From: a bacterium | GTDB taxonomy: Bacteria > UBP6 > UBA1177 > JAKLFG01 | Assembly (NCBI GenBank): GCA_022711315.1 | Contig: JAKLFG010000008.1 | Coordinates: forward strand, 1 to 64,000 | Length of the DNA: 64,000 bases | Direction of reading: 5' to 3' | Shown here: positions 33,545 to 42,097 of the stretch, piece by piece | How positions within the stretch are numbered: position 1 is the first letter of the stretch | Layout: every line of letters starts with the position of its first letter | Program-made: the position numbers and the translations under genes | The notes under the pieces: model-generated | Database searches by the model: none | Seen by the model: only the letters and a program-made list of their open reading frames with translations | Told to the model about the DNA's origin: nothing

Positions 33545-34279
33545 TTACTTGTTCCCGGTCGGTGTCGCGGCGGGAGCCGCCTGTTCTTTCTCCTTGGCCT
33601 CTTTCTCCTTGCGGCGCATCTCGTAGTACGCCTCCTTGGGCATCAGGTCGCCCTGTTCCTTGAGGTCGATGAAGAGGATGCCGTCGAGGTGGTCTATCTC
33701 GTGCTGAAAGATGACGGCGGTGAAGCCCGATATCTTTTCTGATACGCGCCCGTTGTCCTTGGTGTCGTAGGAAAGCGTTATCGAGGTCGAGCGGTAGCAC
33801 TTACCGAAGCCGGCGGGCACCGACAGGCACCCCTCCCAGCCGATCTCCTTTTCGGGCGAGAACTCGTCTATGCGCGGGTTGATGTAGAACTCGAAGGGCT
33901 TTTCCTCCTTATCCATCCGCTGGACCCAGATGAGGCGACGGCTGATGCCGACCTGTGGGCCCGCGATGCCGACGCCGGGCGCCTTCTTGACCGTTTCGAG
34001 CATCCGCGCGGCAAGATGGTCGATGATCGGGTTGGCCGGATCGACCGTCAGCGCTTTTTCGCGCAGGAAGGCGTCGTCGGCCGGCGTATCGTTCTCGACG
34101 AGCGCCATGACCTCGGTAGGGGCGCCCACGGTGATGAGCCGCCGTTCATAGCGATCAAGCGGTTGATGGGCGGCCGCGGCGGGAGCGGCGACGGTCGGTT
34201 GCGGGCAGGGGGCGGGAGCGGCGGTCGCGCACGATACGAGCAGGACCGCCACGGGAAGCAGAGCGAAAAGAGCTTTCAT
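33545..34279 (-). CDS. Peptide deformylase with lipoprotein signal peptide
   Basis: A 244-residue peptide deformylase homologue. The three metal/catalytic motifs are complete: GVGIAGPQVG (Q109), EGCLSVP (Cys151), QHEIDHLDG (His193, Glu194, His197). Unlike housekeeping Def, the N-terminus MKALFALLPVAVLLVSC is a type II signal peptide with lipobox LVSC (Cys17), followed by a 25-residue Ala/Pro linker, and the C-terminus is a charged helix with KEKEAKEKEQAAPAATPTGNK. It should therefore be an envelope lipoprotein outside the cytoplasm, where no ribosome exists. It is 19 nt downstream of the GGDEF-like gene and cotranscribed with it. Confidence 0.88.
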   Translation of the reverse strand: MKALFALLPVAVLLVSCATAAPAPCPQPTVAAPAAAAHQPLDRYERRLITVGAPTEVMALVENDTPADDAFLREKALTVDPANPIIDHLAARMLETVKKAPGVGIAGPQVGISRRLIWVQRMDKEEKPFEFYINPRIDEFSPEKEIGWEGCLSVPAGFGKCYRSTSITLSYDTKDNGRVSEKISGFTAVIFQHEIDHLDGILFIDLKEQGDLMPKEAYYEMRRKEKEAKEKEQAAPAATPTGNK

Positions 34280-34298
34280 GGGGGTTCTCCGGTTTTTT

Positions 34299-35321
34299 TT
34301 AGAGCGCCGATATCTTCTTGTCGTCGCTTCGCAGGGCTTTCCGCCACGCGCTTTCGACGCGGGCTATCGCCATATCGGCCGATTCGCCCTGCTCTATCTG
34401 GGTGACGCCGGCGGTCAGCGTGAGCGCCTCGGGGCCGAAATGGAACGCCTCGACCTCGCCCCGTATCTTTTCGGCTATCTTCATGGCGCGCGGCAGGTCG
34501 GTCTCGGGAAGCAGGAGGGCGAACCGGTCCTTGTCTATCCGGGCGATGGCGTCGGAGCGGCGGGTGTTCTGCCGCACAAGTTCGGCGAGCAGGCCCAATA
34601 CCTTTTCGGCCCGGTCGCTGCCGTGGTTGGCGAGCAGATCGCCGAAGTGGTCGACGCTGAACATGACGAGCGCGGAGGTCCGTTCGTAGCGGTCGGCGAG
34701 CAGGAGATGCTGTTGCAGGATGTAGGCGAAAGCGGGAGGGTTGAGCGTGTCGGTGGTCCGGTCATGTGTCGAAAGATGGCGTATCCGGAGCCGCAGGTAA
34801 AGCCGGGTCATGAGAAAACACGATACCAGGATGATGGCCATCGCGATGAGCGATGGAAAGAGGAGGTAAAAGAGTTTCATGCGCCGCTCGGTGTCGCGCT
34901 GTACGATATGGAGCGTTTCGGCGGTGTTCGCCCAGAGCCGTTCGCCGATGATCACGATGTTCTCCCTGATCTCCGGTGTCGCTTCGGCGCGGTGGACGAG
35001 CAGTATCTCCTTCAGGCGCGTCCACTCCTTCTTGATCTCGTCGGTCGCGGCGGCGAGTTCGCCGTTGCCGGTCGACCGCGCATGATCGAAAAGGAGGGAC
35101 AAGGCCTTGTCGGTCTCGGCGAGGAGCGGGTCGGCGTTCCGGCCGCCGAGTTCGGTCCCGATGACGCGCTGGATGCCGCCCATCACCGTCCCGGAGAGGT
35201 TGATGATCGAGGCGTCGTCCTTGATGAGATCGATGCTGGAGAAGAAGATGATGTCCCCGGCGAGAAGGGCCAGCATGACCACCACGGTCGCCGCGTAAAG
35301 GATCTTGTGTTTCATCTTCAT
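34299..35321 (-). CDS. Membrane protein with degenerate GGDEF domain
   Basis: A 340-residue protein from ATG 35321 (GGGGAG upstream). A transmembrane helix near 6-28, a periplasmic helical sensor region (SIINLSGTVMGGIQRVIG resembles the PilJ-type N-terminal four-helix domain), a second membrane helix near 155-177, then a cytoplasmic GGDEF-fold domain. The active loop reads ARIDKDRFALL where GGDEF should be, and the metal-binding positions are changed, so cyclase activity is unlikely. It might be a c-di-GMP or protein-interaction sensor. It is first in an operon with the exported deformylase. Confidence 0.82.
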   Translation of the reverse strand: MKMKHKILYAATVVVMLALLAGDIIFFSSIDLIKDDASIINLSGTVMGGIQRVIGTELGGRNADPLLAETDKALSLLFDHARSTGNGELAAATDEIKKEWTRLKEILLVHRAEATPEIRENIVIIGERLWANTAETLHIVQRDTERRMKLFYLLFPSLIAMAIILVSCFLMTRLYLRLRIRHLSTHDRTTDTLNPPAFAYILQQHLLLADRYERTSALVMFSVDHFGDLLANHGSDRAEKVLGLLAELVRQNTRRSDAIARIDKDRFALLLPETDLPRAMKIAEKIRGEVEAFHFGPEALTLTAGVTQIEQGESADMAIARVESAWRKALRSDDKKISAL

Positions 35322-35363
35322 GGCGCTACTCCCCTGATCGATCGCAAAAGGACCCGACACATA

Positions 35364-35392
35364 CTGTTACCAAAGTTCAGGGGTCATGTCAA
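35364..35392 (-). promoter_or_regulatory. Predicted promoter for the GGDEF-like/deformylase operon
   Basis: Minus strand: -35 TTGACA, 17-bp spacer, -10 TAACAG. Confidence 0.55.
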
Positions 35393-35421
35393 CAAATTGT
35401 TCGGGGAATGAACGACTTACC

Positions 35422-37203
35422 TCAACCGGTGAGCGAGCATCCGCATCCTTCGGCGGGCGGTGGCGGTACGGTCGTTTCGTCGGGGAGGGTGTCGTCATTC
35501 GCCTCTTCGCTGTCGGCGACCGTGTCCGGTCCGGCGGGGAGGTCCGTATCGCTCGGCGTCAAGGCGTCGTTGTTCTCGATATCGTCCGTCAAGAGTTCGT
35601 CAGTGTCGTCGCCGGCGAGCGTGTCTGTGTCGGGCGCACCCCCGTCGGGCGTCTCGTCGGGGGAAAAGATCATCTCGACGCGGTAGGGGCCGCCTTTGCG
35701 GACGCCCTCCGCCGTGACATACGAATCGGCGACGAGGTAATAGGTCCCCGCAGCGAGATGTTCGGTGAAGGAGACATGGGCACGGGTCAGGCAGTCGTCC
35801 GGTGAGAGGGTCCGCAGGAGATGCAGATCGATATCCTCGCGGTCGGTCGCTGCTTCGCCTGCTCCGGCGGTGAGCGTCGCGGTCAGCGTACCGGCGGTAT
35901 CGATCGTCAGTTCATAGACGATCTCGGGGCCCTCCTCGTTTATCGCGGCGCTGTCCGGTTGGTTGTCGCAGGTGTAGGCGTCGAACGAGTCGGAACGGTA
36001 GCGGTAGGTGTTGCCGTCGTGGGCGAAGGGAAAGGTGGTCACGGTGATCGGGTCATCGGTTGAGCCGGGAACAGCATCGGTGAATGCGCGGGCTATCTCA
36101 TGCCAGAACTCATCGCCCGCGCCGTCGTAATTCAGCGCCCATATCCCGGCGCCGCCTGACGGATTGTCTTTGACGAAGGCGAGTTTCTCGGCGAAGGTCG
36201 TGGGGGTGTCGAACCAGAGTTGATGCCAGCCGCCGCTGTTATATGCCTTATAGACCGTCTTGGAGCCGTCATCATATATCTCGCCGCCCATGTCGATGTT
36301 CTCGTACAGTGCCGCGACGGCGTTCGCGGTCTTCGTCCCCGGTACCGTATCGGACGTCGTCGGCCAGTCGTAGCCGTAGTAGGGGAAGCCGAGCACGAGT
36401 CGTTCGAGCCCGGTCCCGCCGAGTTTCGTGGCGTAGTCGTCGTAGGAGCGCGTCACACAAATGCCTCCTGTTGGCCACGGTGATTGCGATATCAAGGGAC
36501 TGACCGGCCCCGGTTCGCCGCCCTTCCAGTGATAGTCGTAGGCCATGACGAAGAAAAGGTCCATCTGCGTCATCGAGCCGATGGCGAAGGTGTCCTGCCA
36601 GTCGACCGCCCAGAGCGCCGCCGATACCTCGAGCGCCTCGTCGCGGCTGTGGAAATAGTCGGCGAGGTCGTTGAAGAACTGCGCGATGACGGCGCTGTCG
36701 TCGCCGCTCGATATCTCGAAATCGATGTTGAGCCCGTCGGTTCCCGCCTCGTGCACTTTGGCGTAGGTCTCGGCGAAGAAGGTCGCCTTCTGCGTTCCGC
36801 TCTTCACGAGGTCGAGCACCGTCGTCTTGTCAAAGCCGGTCACGACCAGATGGACCTTCACGCCGTAGCCGTGCGCCTCGGCGATGGGGGCGGCGGCGGG
36901 CCAACCGTGGCATTCGCCGAGCGCGCCGTTCGCGCCGAGTTCGCACGAAAAGAAGGCGATGTCGGTCAGGAGAGGGTAACGCAGATATTCCGTATCGTTG
37001 GTCCAGTAGGGGAGATAGCCGAACATCCGCTTGGTCAGTATCGGAGCGGGTGTTTCGCGCGGGACGATGGCGACGGCGTCGTACAGAACGAGCGGCGGCA
37101 GGGAGCGATGGGCGGCGAGTTCTCGTTCATGGATGCCGGTCGTCCCGGCCATCACGATCAGGGGGGCGAAGATGACGGGAAGAAGGAATGCGCCGGTACG
37201 CAT
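35422..37203 (-). CDS. Secreted GH18 glycosidase-like protein with acidic Cys-ended tail
   Basis: A 593-residue exported protein with signal MRTGAFLLPVIFAPLIVMAG. The GH18 barrel, about 55-395, has FGYLPYWTND and catalytic DGLNIDFE (D161, E163; the usual second Asp is Asn, as in YaaH-type cortical/peptidoglycan hydrolases), plus GFPYYGYDWP and GIWALNYDG. It is followed by a PPC-like beta domain (about 400-520) and an acidic linker (DTDTLAGDDTDEL and similar) that ends in the Cys motif GCGCSLTG. The likely substrate is chitin or peptidoglycan GlcNAc. The tail resembles a shortened Myxococcota surface-sorting signal, without the hydrophobic helix. It lies just 6 nt downstream of speD on the same strand. 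Confidence 0.87.
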   Translation of the reverse strand: MRTGAFLLPVIFAPLIVMAGTTGIHERELAAHRSLPPLVLYDAVAIVPRETPAPILTKRMFGYLPYWTNDTEYLRYPLLTDIAFFSCELGANGALGECHGWPAAAPIAEAHGYGVKVHLVVTGFDKTTVLDLVKSGTQKATFFAETYAKVHEAGTDGLNIDFEISSGDDSAVIAQFFNDLADYFHSRDEALEVSAALWAVDWQDTFAIGSMTQMDLFFVMAYDYHWKGGEPGPVSPLISQSPWPTGGICVTRSYDDYATKLGGTGLERLVLGFPYYGYDWPTTSDTVPGTKTANAVAALYENIDMGGEIYDDGSKTVYKAYNSGGWHQLWFDTPTTFAEKLAFVKDNPSGGAGIWALNYDGAGDEFWHEIARAFTDAVPGSTDDPITVTTFPFAHDGNTYRYRSDSFDAYTCDNQPDSAAINEEGPEIVYELTIDTAGTLTATLTAGAGEAATDREDIDLHLLRTLSPDDCLTRAHVSFTEHLAAGTYYLVADSYVTAEGVRKGGPYRVEMIFSPDETPDGGAPDTDTLAGDDTDELLTDDIENNDALTPSDTDLPAGPDTVADSEEANDDTLPDETTVPPPPAEGCGCSLTG

Positions 37204-37209
37204 CGGCGG

Positions 37210-38103
37210 CTAGATGAAGAGTTTGGGCATCGAGGGCAGGTTGCGACCGTAGAATATCTCGTTCATCTCGCGGGTGAGCCGCTGTTTGATCTTGCGCTTC
37301 TCCATGGAGTTTATCTGCCGCTTCGAGACGCCGAACAGGTAATTGTCGAGGTCGAAATCGCGCAGGATCATCTTGGTATGGAAGATGTTGTCCTGATAGA
37401 CATTGAGGTCGACGCAGTGGAACGCGTCGAGCGTGTCGGGGTGGATGAAGTTCTGTATCGAGTGTATCTTATGGTCGATGAAGATCTTGCGGCCGTCAAG
37501 GACCCGCGTGAAGCCGCGGACCCGGTAATCTATGTTGATGATGTCCGACTCGAAGTTGTCGATGAGGAAATTGAGCGCCTTCAAGGGCGATATGCGGCCG
37601 CAGGTCGAGACATCGATATCGACGCGGAAGGTCGATATGCCGCTGTCGGGGTGGCTTTCGGGGTAGGTGTGGACCGTGAGGTGGCTCTTGTCGAGGTGCA
37701 TCGTCACATCGCCGCCCTCGCCGTTGTCGCCGTTATCACCGTTGTCGGCGCCCTCACCGTTGTCGGCGCAGTCGGTCGTCCCTTCGTAGATGGAGCCTTC
37801 GAGTTTCCCTCCCTGCACCACCTTTTCTTCCGATATGAGCACCACGACGCTCGCTCCCTGCGGGTCGTAATCCTGCTTGGAGATGTTGAGGACATTCGAG
37901 CCGATGATCTCGGAGACCTGCTCAAGTATGCCGGTAAGGCGGTCGGAGTTGTATTCCTCGTCGATGTACTGGATGTAGGCGCGGCGGTCCTCGCGGGTCA
38001 TCGCGTAGCAGACATCGTATATGTTGAAGGAGAGCGTTTTGGTGAGGTTGTTGAAGCCGTAGAGCTTCATTTTCTTGTGGGGGGAGATCTTGTTTATCTT
38101 CAC
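37210..38103 (-). CDS. speD: S-adenosylmethionine decarboxylase, E. coli type
   Basis: A 297-residue pyruvoyl-dependent SAM decarboxylase making the aminopropyl donor for spermidine. It follows E. coli SpeD closely: [58 protein letters not shown] (self-cleavage before Ser140), [42 protein letters not shown]. It is longer than the usual 264 residues because of a repeat insertion, about residues 103-131, rich in DNG units, just before the cleavage site. The start is GTG 38103 with GGAGG upstream. No speE is nearby. Confidence 0.93.
   Translation of the reverse strand: MKINKISPHKKMKLYGFNNLTKTLSFNIYDVCYAMTREDRRAYIQYIDEEYNSDRLTGILEQVSEIIGSNVLNISKQDYDPQGASVVVLISEEKVVQGGKLEGSIYEGTTDCADNGEGADNGDNGDNGEGGDVTMHLDKSHLTVHTYPESHPDSGISTFRVDIDVSTCGRISPLKALNFLIDNFESDIINIDYRVRGFTRVLDGRKIFIDHKIHSIQNFIHPDTLDAFHCVDLNVYQDNIFHTKMILRDFDLDNYLFGVSKRQINSMEKRKIKQRLTREMNEIFYGRNLPSMPKLFI
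37712..37768. repeat. In-frame minisatellite in speD
   Basis: Imperfect 9-bp-period repeats of the CCGTTGTCG kind (plus strand), encoding the (A/G)DNGDNGEG stretch inserted ahead of the pyruvoyl cleavage site of SpeD. Confidence 0.7.
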
Positions 38104-38148
38104 GGGGCCCTCCTTCGTTTTGTCGAAAAAGCGGTCGACACCAGCGAC

Positions 38149-38176
38149 AGCATAGGCGGTGCGGCCGTTTTTTCAA
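38149..38176 (-). promoter_or_regulatory. Predicted promoter for speD-GH18
   Basis: Minus strand: -35 TTGAAA, 16-bp spacer, -10 TATGCT, with the upstream A/T block shared with the promoter at 19305-19333. Confidence 0.6.
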
Positions 38177-38211
38177 TAAAAATCGCTTAAAAAAAACGAT
38201 GTCGAAAAAGA

Positions 38212-38239
38212 TTGAATTTTACCTTTTTTCTGTTACAGT
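38212..38239 (+). promoter_or_regulatory. Predicted promoter for the HEAT-repeat lipoprotein
   Basis: -35 TTGAAT, 16-bp spacer, -10 TACAGT, 43 nt before the ATG at 38283. Confidence 0.5.
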
Positions 38240-38282
38240 GCCTCTGAAATGTCGGCTTTATTGACCTAATGAGAGGTGTCTT

Positions 38283-40202
38283 ATGAAAGCGATCTTCACC
38301 GCGTGCGCCCTGATCGTCGGCGCGATGCTTATGACCGCGTGCGGCGGTTACGAGGACCAGTACCTGAACAAACTTTATTCAAAGGAATCGAGGACTTGGG
38401 CGATCAACCAGATCATCAAGGAAAAGGATAAGATCGAGAACAAGGAGAAGGCCATCAAGAAACTCCTGAGTCTCGACCAGACCCCCGATATACCGATGGC
38501 ACTCGGCGCCGTCGGCGCGATAGGCGACCCGATCGCCGTCCCGCGCATCGGCGAGATCGTCGACGAGGCACTCAAGGTGCTCAATGTGCGCAACCTCAAG
38601 ACTCTTGAATCGGCCGCCATGGCGCTGGGCATGATCGGCGACCCGAGCGCCGCGCCGATACTCGGCAAATACTTCACCATCCAGACCCCCGAAGGACTCG
38701 CCGCCGGCCAGCGCGAAAAGCCCGAATCGGTCGCTAAGCGCGCCGCCATCGAAGCGCTTGCCAAGATGCCCGAGGCGGGCAAACAGTTCCTGCCGCAGAT
38801 CATGCAGGTCTTCGCCTCGAAGTACGAGGATTTCGGCACCAAGTATACCACGGCGGGCGTCATCGGCGAGTTCGGCGATCCTTCCGCGGTCGCTCCTCTC
38901 GTCACCGCGCTGTTCTACGAGGAGCAGGGTTACAGCCTGTTCCCCGAGGCGCGCAAATCGATCATCCGCCTCGGCAAGTACGCCGAGAACGCCATCATGA
39001 AGGCCTACAAGAACGAGGATGTCTCGGTCAACGAGATACTCGACAAGTACCGCGAAAAAGCGCTCAAGCAGTTCTGTCCTGAATATCTCGACCCGGAGAA
39101 AAAGAAAAAGGGTGAGTGTTCCAAGCATGACGAATATACCGCCACCATCGCCGGTATCGATGCGACGACCAAGATCAAGACCGCCATCCTCCTTGCCGAT
39201 ATCCGTTCGCAGAAGGCGGTCGATATGCTCATCGGTGAACTTGATGCCCAGCTGTCTAAGGAACAGAAACAGGCGTTCCTCGCCGAGCACCTCGCGGTCT
39301 CGCTCGCGAAGTTCGGCGATTTCAAGGCGACCGATACGCTGCTCCGCATGGTGAGCAAGAAGTTCGCGCTCAAGGCGGCCAAGGAGAAGAAGGGAGAGAA
39401 GAAGGACAAGGACGCGAAGATCGCCGAGAAGATGGCGTTGCGCGGTCAGGAGGTCTCCATCCGCATGAAGGGTGCCGAGGCGCTCGCGATACTGGGTGAC
39501 CCCAAGTCGATCCCGTACCTCCTTGAGGCGATCAAGGCGCCCGAGGACAAGGAACAGAATGTCGAAGGTCAGTGGATAGTCTTCTACGAGCCGAAGGTGT
39601 GGGCGGCTGACGCCTACTCCCGCATGATCAGCGATCCTGCGGCGGCCGAGGAGTTCCTTTCCTTCGCGAACAAGTTCGTGGCGGAGGCCCGCGCCTATGT
39701 CAAGAAGGTCGAGGACAAAACGCTCGCCGATCTCGACAAGCAGAACAAAGGCAACAAGGAATACGCGGCGATGAAGCCTGAAGATAAGGACAAAAAAGTG
39801 AAGTCGCAGGCGGTGTTCGACCCGAACTACGAATCGGCCTTCCGCGCCGCCACCATGATGGAGCGGTTCGGGAAGCGCGTCGAGATCGTGAAGGAGTGCG
39901 CCGCCGACCCCGCGTGCTACGCGAAGAAACTCGACGACAAGGAGCCGGCTCACGCCGAAAAGGCGATCTATATGCTCGGTTTCGCCAAGAAGCTCAGCGC
40001 CCACAAGGAGAAGGTGCAGCCGATATTCTCTCATGTCGAGCCCTATGTGCGCGTAGCGCTGACGCAGGCGCTCCTGAAGGAGGAGGACAAGGGTTTCCTC
40101 CCCATCCTTGCCGAGGCGATAAAAACGGAAGGTGACAAGGTCGAATATGCCGAATCCTCCAAAGAATACCGCGCCATCTACAGTTATCTTCAGTCGCTCT
40201 GA
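38283..40202 (+). CDS. HEAT-repeat lipoprotein
   Basis: A 639-residue lipoprotein: signal MKAIFTACALIVGAMLMTAC with lipobox MTAC. The mature part consists of HEAT/PBS-lyase-type helical repeats recognisable by recurring (A/I)(L/I)GxxGDPxAxxxL units (ALGAVGAIGDPIAVPRIG, MALGMIGDPSAAPILG, TAGVIGEFGDPSAVAPLV, ALAILGDPKSIPYLLEAI), with Lys-rich segments between. It is a periplasmic or outer-membrane-attached scaffold of unknown role. The B12-type radical SAM gene begins 35 nt downstream. Confidence 0.85.
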   Translation: MKAIFTACALIVGAMLMTACGGYEDQYLNKLYSKESRTWAINQIIKEKDKIENKEKAIKKLLSLDQTPDIPMALGAVGAIGDPIAVPRIGEIVDEALKVLNVRNLKTLESAAMALGMIGDPSAAPILGKYFTIQTPEGLAAGQREKPESVAKRAAIEALAKMPEAGKQFLPQIMQVFASKYEDFGTKYTTAGVIGEFGDPSAVAPLVTALFYEEQGYSLFPEARKSIIRLGKYAENAIMKAYKNEDVSVNEILDKYREKALKQFCPEYLDPEKKKKGECSKHDEYTATIAGIDATTKIKTAILLADIRSQKAVDMLIGELDAQLSKEQKQAFLAEHLAVSLAKFGDFKATDTLLRMVSKKFALKAAKEKKGEKKDKDAKIAEKMALRGQEVSIRMKGAEALAILGDPKSIPYLLEAIKAPEDKEQNVEGQWIVFYEPKVWAADAYSRMISDPAAAEEFLSFANKFVAEARAYVKKVEDKTLADLDKQNKGNKEYAAMKPEDKDKKVKSQAVFDPNYESAFRAATMMERFGKRVEIVKECAADPACYAKKLDDKEPAHAEKAIYMLGFAKKLSAHKEKVQPIFSHVEPYVRVALTQALLKEEDKGFLPILAEAIKTEGDKVEYAESSKEYRAIYSYLQSL

Positions 40203-40237
40203 CCACACCCCTCCCGTCGGATCCCCGGGGTGATCGC

Positions 40238-42097
40238 GTGAACATAGCCATCGTTTCCTTCAGCCCCGACCGGGATACCCACCCTATCGATTACCATGTC
40301 CACACCGCCAAGGCCTTCGTCGAGGAGCGGAGCGGCGGCCGCTTCACGGTCGATATAGTGGAACTGCCCATGACCGACCGCGCGAGGAGCGCGGCGGGGT
40401 TGCTTTCCGGCGGGCGGTACGAGATCGTCCTTTTTCATCTTTCCCATTGGAGCGTCGACTATTTCCGCGAGGTGGCGGCGGCCCTGCTCGATCCCAAGGT
40501 ACTCGTCGGGGTCTGGGGACACGACTCGTTCTCGCATCCGGGCGACTATCTCAAGGGGGTGATCAAATTCATCATACAGGACGAGCCGGAACTTCCGTTG
40601 TACGAGGTGGCCGCTCTCACCGCCGAGGGGAGGAGCCCTGCGGAGGCCTCCGACATCATCTTCCGGGACGACGAGCAAAAGACCTACCGGTACAGTGAAC
40701 GCCGCGTCCTGTCGCCGCTTGACCTGATACCGTCACCCTATCTGACCGGACTCATCTCGGTCGACGAGGGTACCTCGGTCTATTGGGAGGTCGCTCGCGG
40801 GTGTCTGTTCCGCTGCGATTTCTGCGTCGAGTTCTCTCACCTCTCACCGGTGCGGTACCACGGGTTCGGATATCTCGAGGAGGAACTGCGCCTCTTCAGG
40901 GACCACGGGGTGTCCCACCTCGTCATCGGCGCGCCGATATTCAACCTGAACGGGCAGCATTTCCGCAAGATACTCGGCATGATCGGCGAGTTCCTGCCCG
41001 ATGCTCGCGTTGAGATGCAGGTGCGGCCCGATCTTCTCTCGCGCGAGGAGATGGATCTGCTCGCCGGAATGAATGTCCTGCTCCGTTTCGGCATCCCCTC
41101 CTTCAAGCCGAAGGTGCTCGAGACCCTCACCACCTCGCTGAACATCGAGAAGGCGGTCCAGAATATCCGCTACATCAACAATTATCCCGACCTCTCCTTC
41201 ACGATAGATATCATGGGAGGTCTGCCACGAACGACCTATCAGGACCTGCTCGCTGATCTTGAGAAGACCTTCTCGCTCTCCCCGGTCAGGATAGACCTCT
41301 ACCGCCTTTCTCTCTATCCCGGCACCCGCAGTTACAACCGCGTCCGCGAGTTCGAACTCTCGATGGCGCATGCCTACCCGTGGCATGTGACGGCGATGCC
41401 GCAGTTCGCGAAGCGCGATATCGAGCGCATCGACGAACTTGCCGGGGGGGTGGAACTGCTGTACAACCGCGGGCGCATGGTGTCGGTCTTTACCATGTTG
41501 GCGGCAGGGCTCGGCATCTCGGGCACCGAGGTCGTGGAGCGCTGGGGCAAATATCTGCGCAAGACGGGCGCGTCGGTGACCTCCGAGAGCGACTTTGACA
41601 TCCTCTTCGGCCATCTGCGGGCATTCTTCGCGTCGCTGTACGACAAATTGCAGAAAAAGAAACTCTGGCCGCTCGCCGAGGACCTCCTGATGCACAACCG
41701 TCTCTATACGATGTCGCTCATGACCCTCGAGGAGGATAGGATAACCTTCCCGTACCAGATAGAGACGATGACCGCCGATTCGATCGTCGGAGTGAACCGA
41801 TCGGTGTTCGTCCACCGGTTCAACTACAACATCGAGGATGTCGTCGATGCCGGCTACATCGATCTCAAGCGGTTCGTTTCCGAGGAGTACAAGGAACGGC
41901 TCTGTGGCCTGATATACCGTCTTGAGGGGGGCGTTTTCGCCCGCTCGGTGAGCGACGGCGAAGGCGCCCTGTTCGAATGCCTTGCCGAACGGGGAGAAAT
42001 GACGCTGGGCAAACTGCGCCGACGTTTCTCGAAACTCGATGTCGAAGGCATCGTGTCCAATTGGTGTGAGGAAGGGGCGCTGTATCTCGTCCCCTAA
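40238..42097 (+). CDS. B12-binding-type radical SAM protein
   Basis: A 619-residue cytoplasmic enzyme starting at GTG 40238. Residues 1-130 look like a Rossmann-type cobalamin-binding domain (MNIAIVSFSPDRDTHPIDYHVHTAKAF, VGVWGHDSFSHPGDYL); the usual DxHxxG base-off motif is not clear. The radical SAM core begins at about 185 with ARGCLFRCDFCVEFS, the CxxxCxxC iron-sulfur site, and continues with MGGLPRTTYQDLLADL. The C-terminal 220 residues resemble the DUF4080 type. The reaction is unknown. Its stop codon overlaps the convergent nadB stop at CTAA. Confidence 0.85.
   Translation: MNIAIVSFSPDRDTHPIDYHVHTAKAFVEERSGGRFTVDIVELPMTDRARSAAGLLSGGRYEIVLFHLSHWSVDYFREVAAALLDPKVLVGVWGHDSFSHPGDYLKGVIKFIIQDEPELPLYEVAALTAEGRSPAEASDIIFRDDEQKTYRYSERRVLSPLDLIPSPYLTGLISVDEGTSVYWEVARGCLFRCDFCVEFSHLSPVRYHGFGYLEEELRLFRDHGVSHLVIGAPIFNLNGQHFRKILGMIGEFLPDARVEMQVRPDLLSREEMDLLAGMNVLLRFGIPSFKPKVLETLTTSLNIEKAVQNIRYINNYPDLSFTIDIMGGLPRTTYQDLLADLEKTFSLSPVRIDLYRLSLYPGTRSYNRVREFELSMAHAYPWHVTAMPQFAKRDIERIDELAGGVELLYNRGRMVSVFTMLAAGLGISGTEVVERWGKYLRKTGASVTSESDFDILFGHLRAFFASLYDKLQKKKLWPLAEDLLMHNRLYTMSLMTLEEDRITFPYQIETMTADSIVGVNRSVFVHRFNYNIEDVVDAGYIDLKRFVSEEYKERLCGLIYRLEGGVFARSVSDGEGALFECLAERGEMTLGKLRRRFSKLDVEGIVSNWCEEGALYLVP

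Noticed and set aside
38379-40208. A 609-codon minus-strand frame
   Set aside because: Mirror of the HEAT-repeat lipoprotein; the plus strand has a signal peptide, lipobox and repeats.
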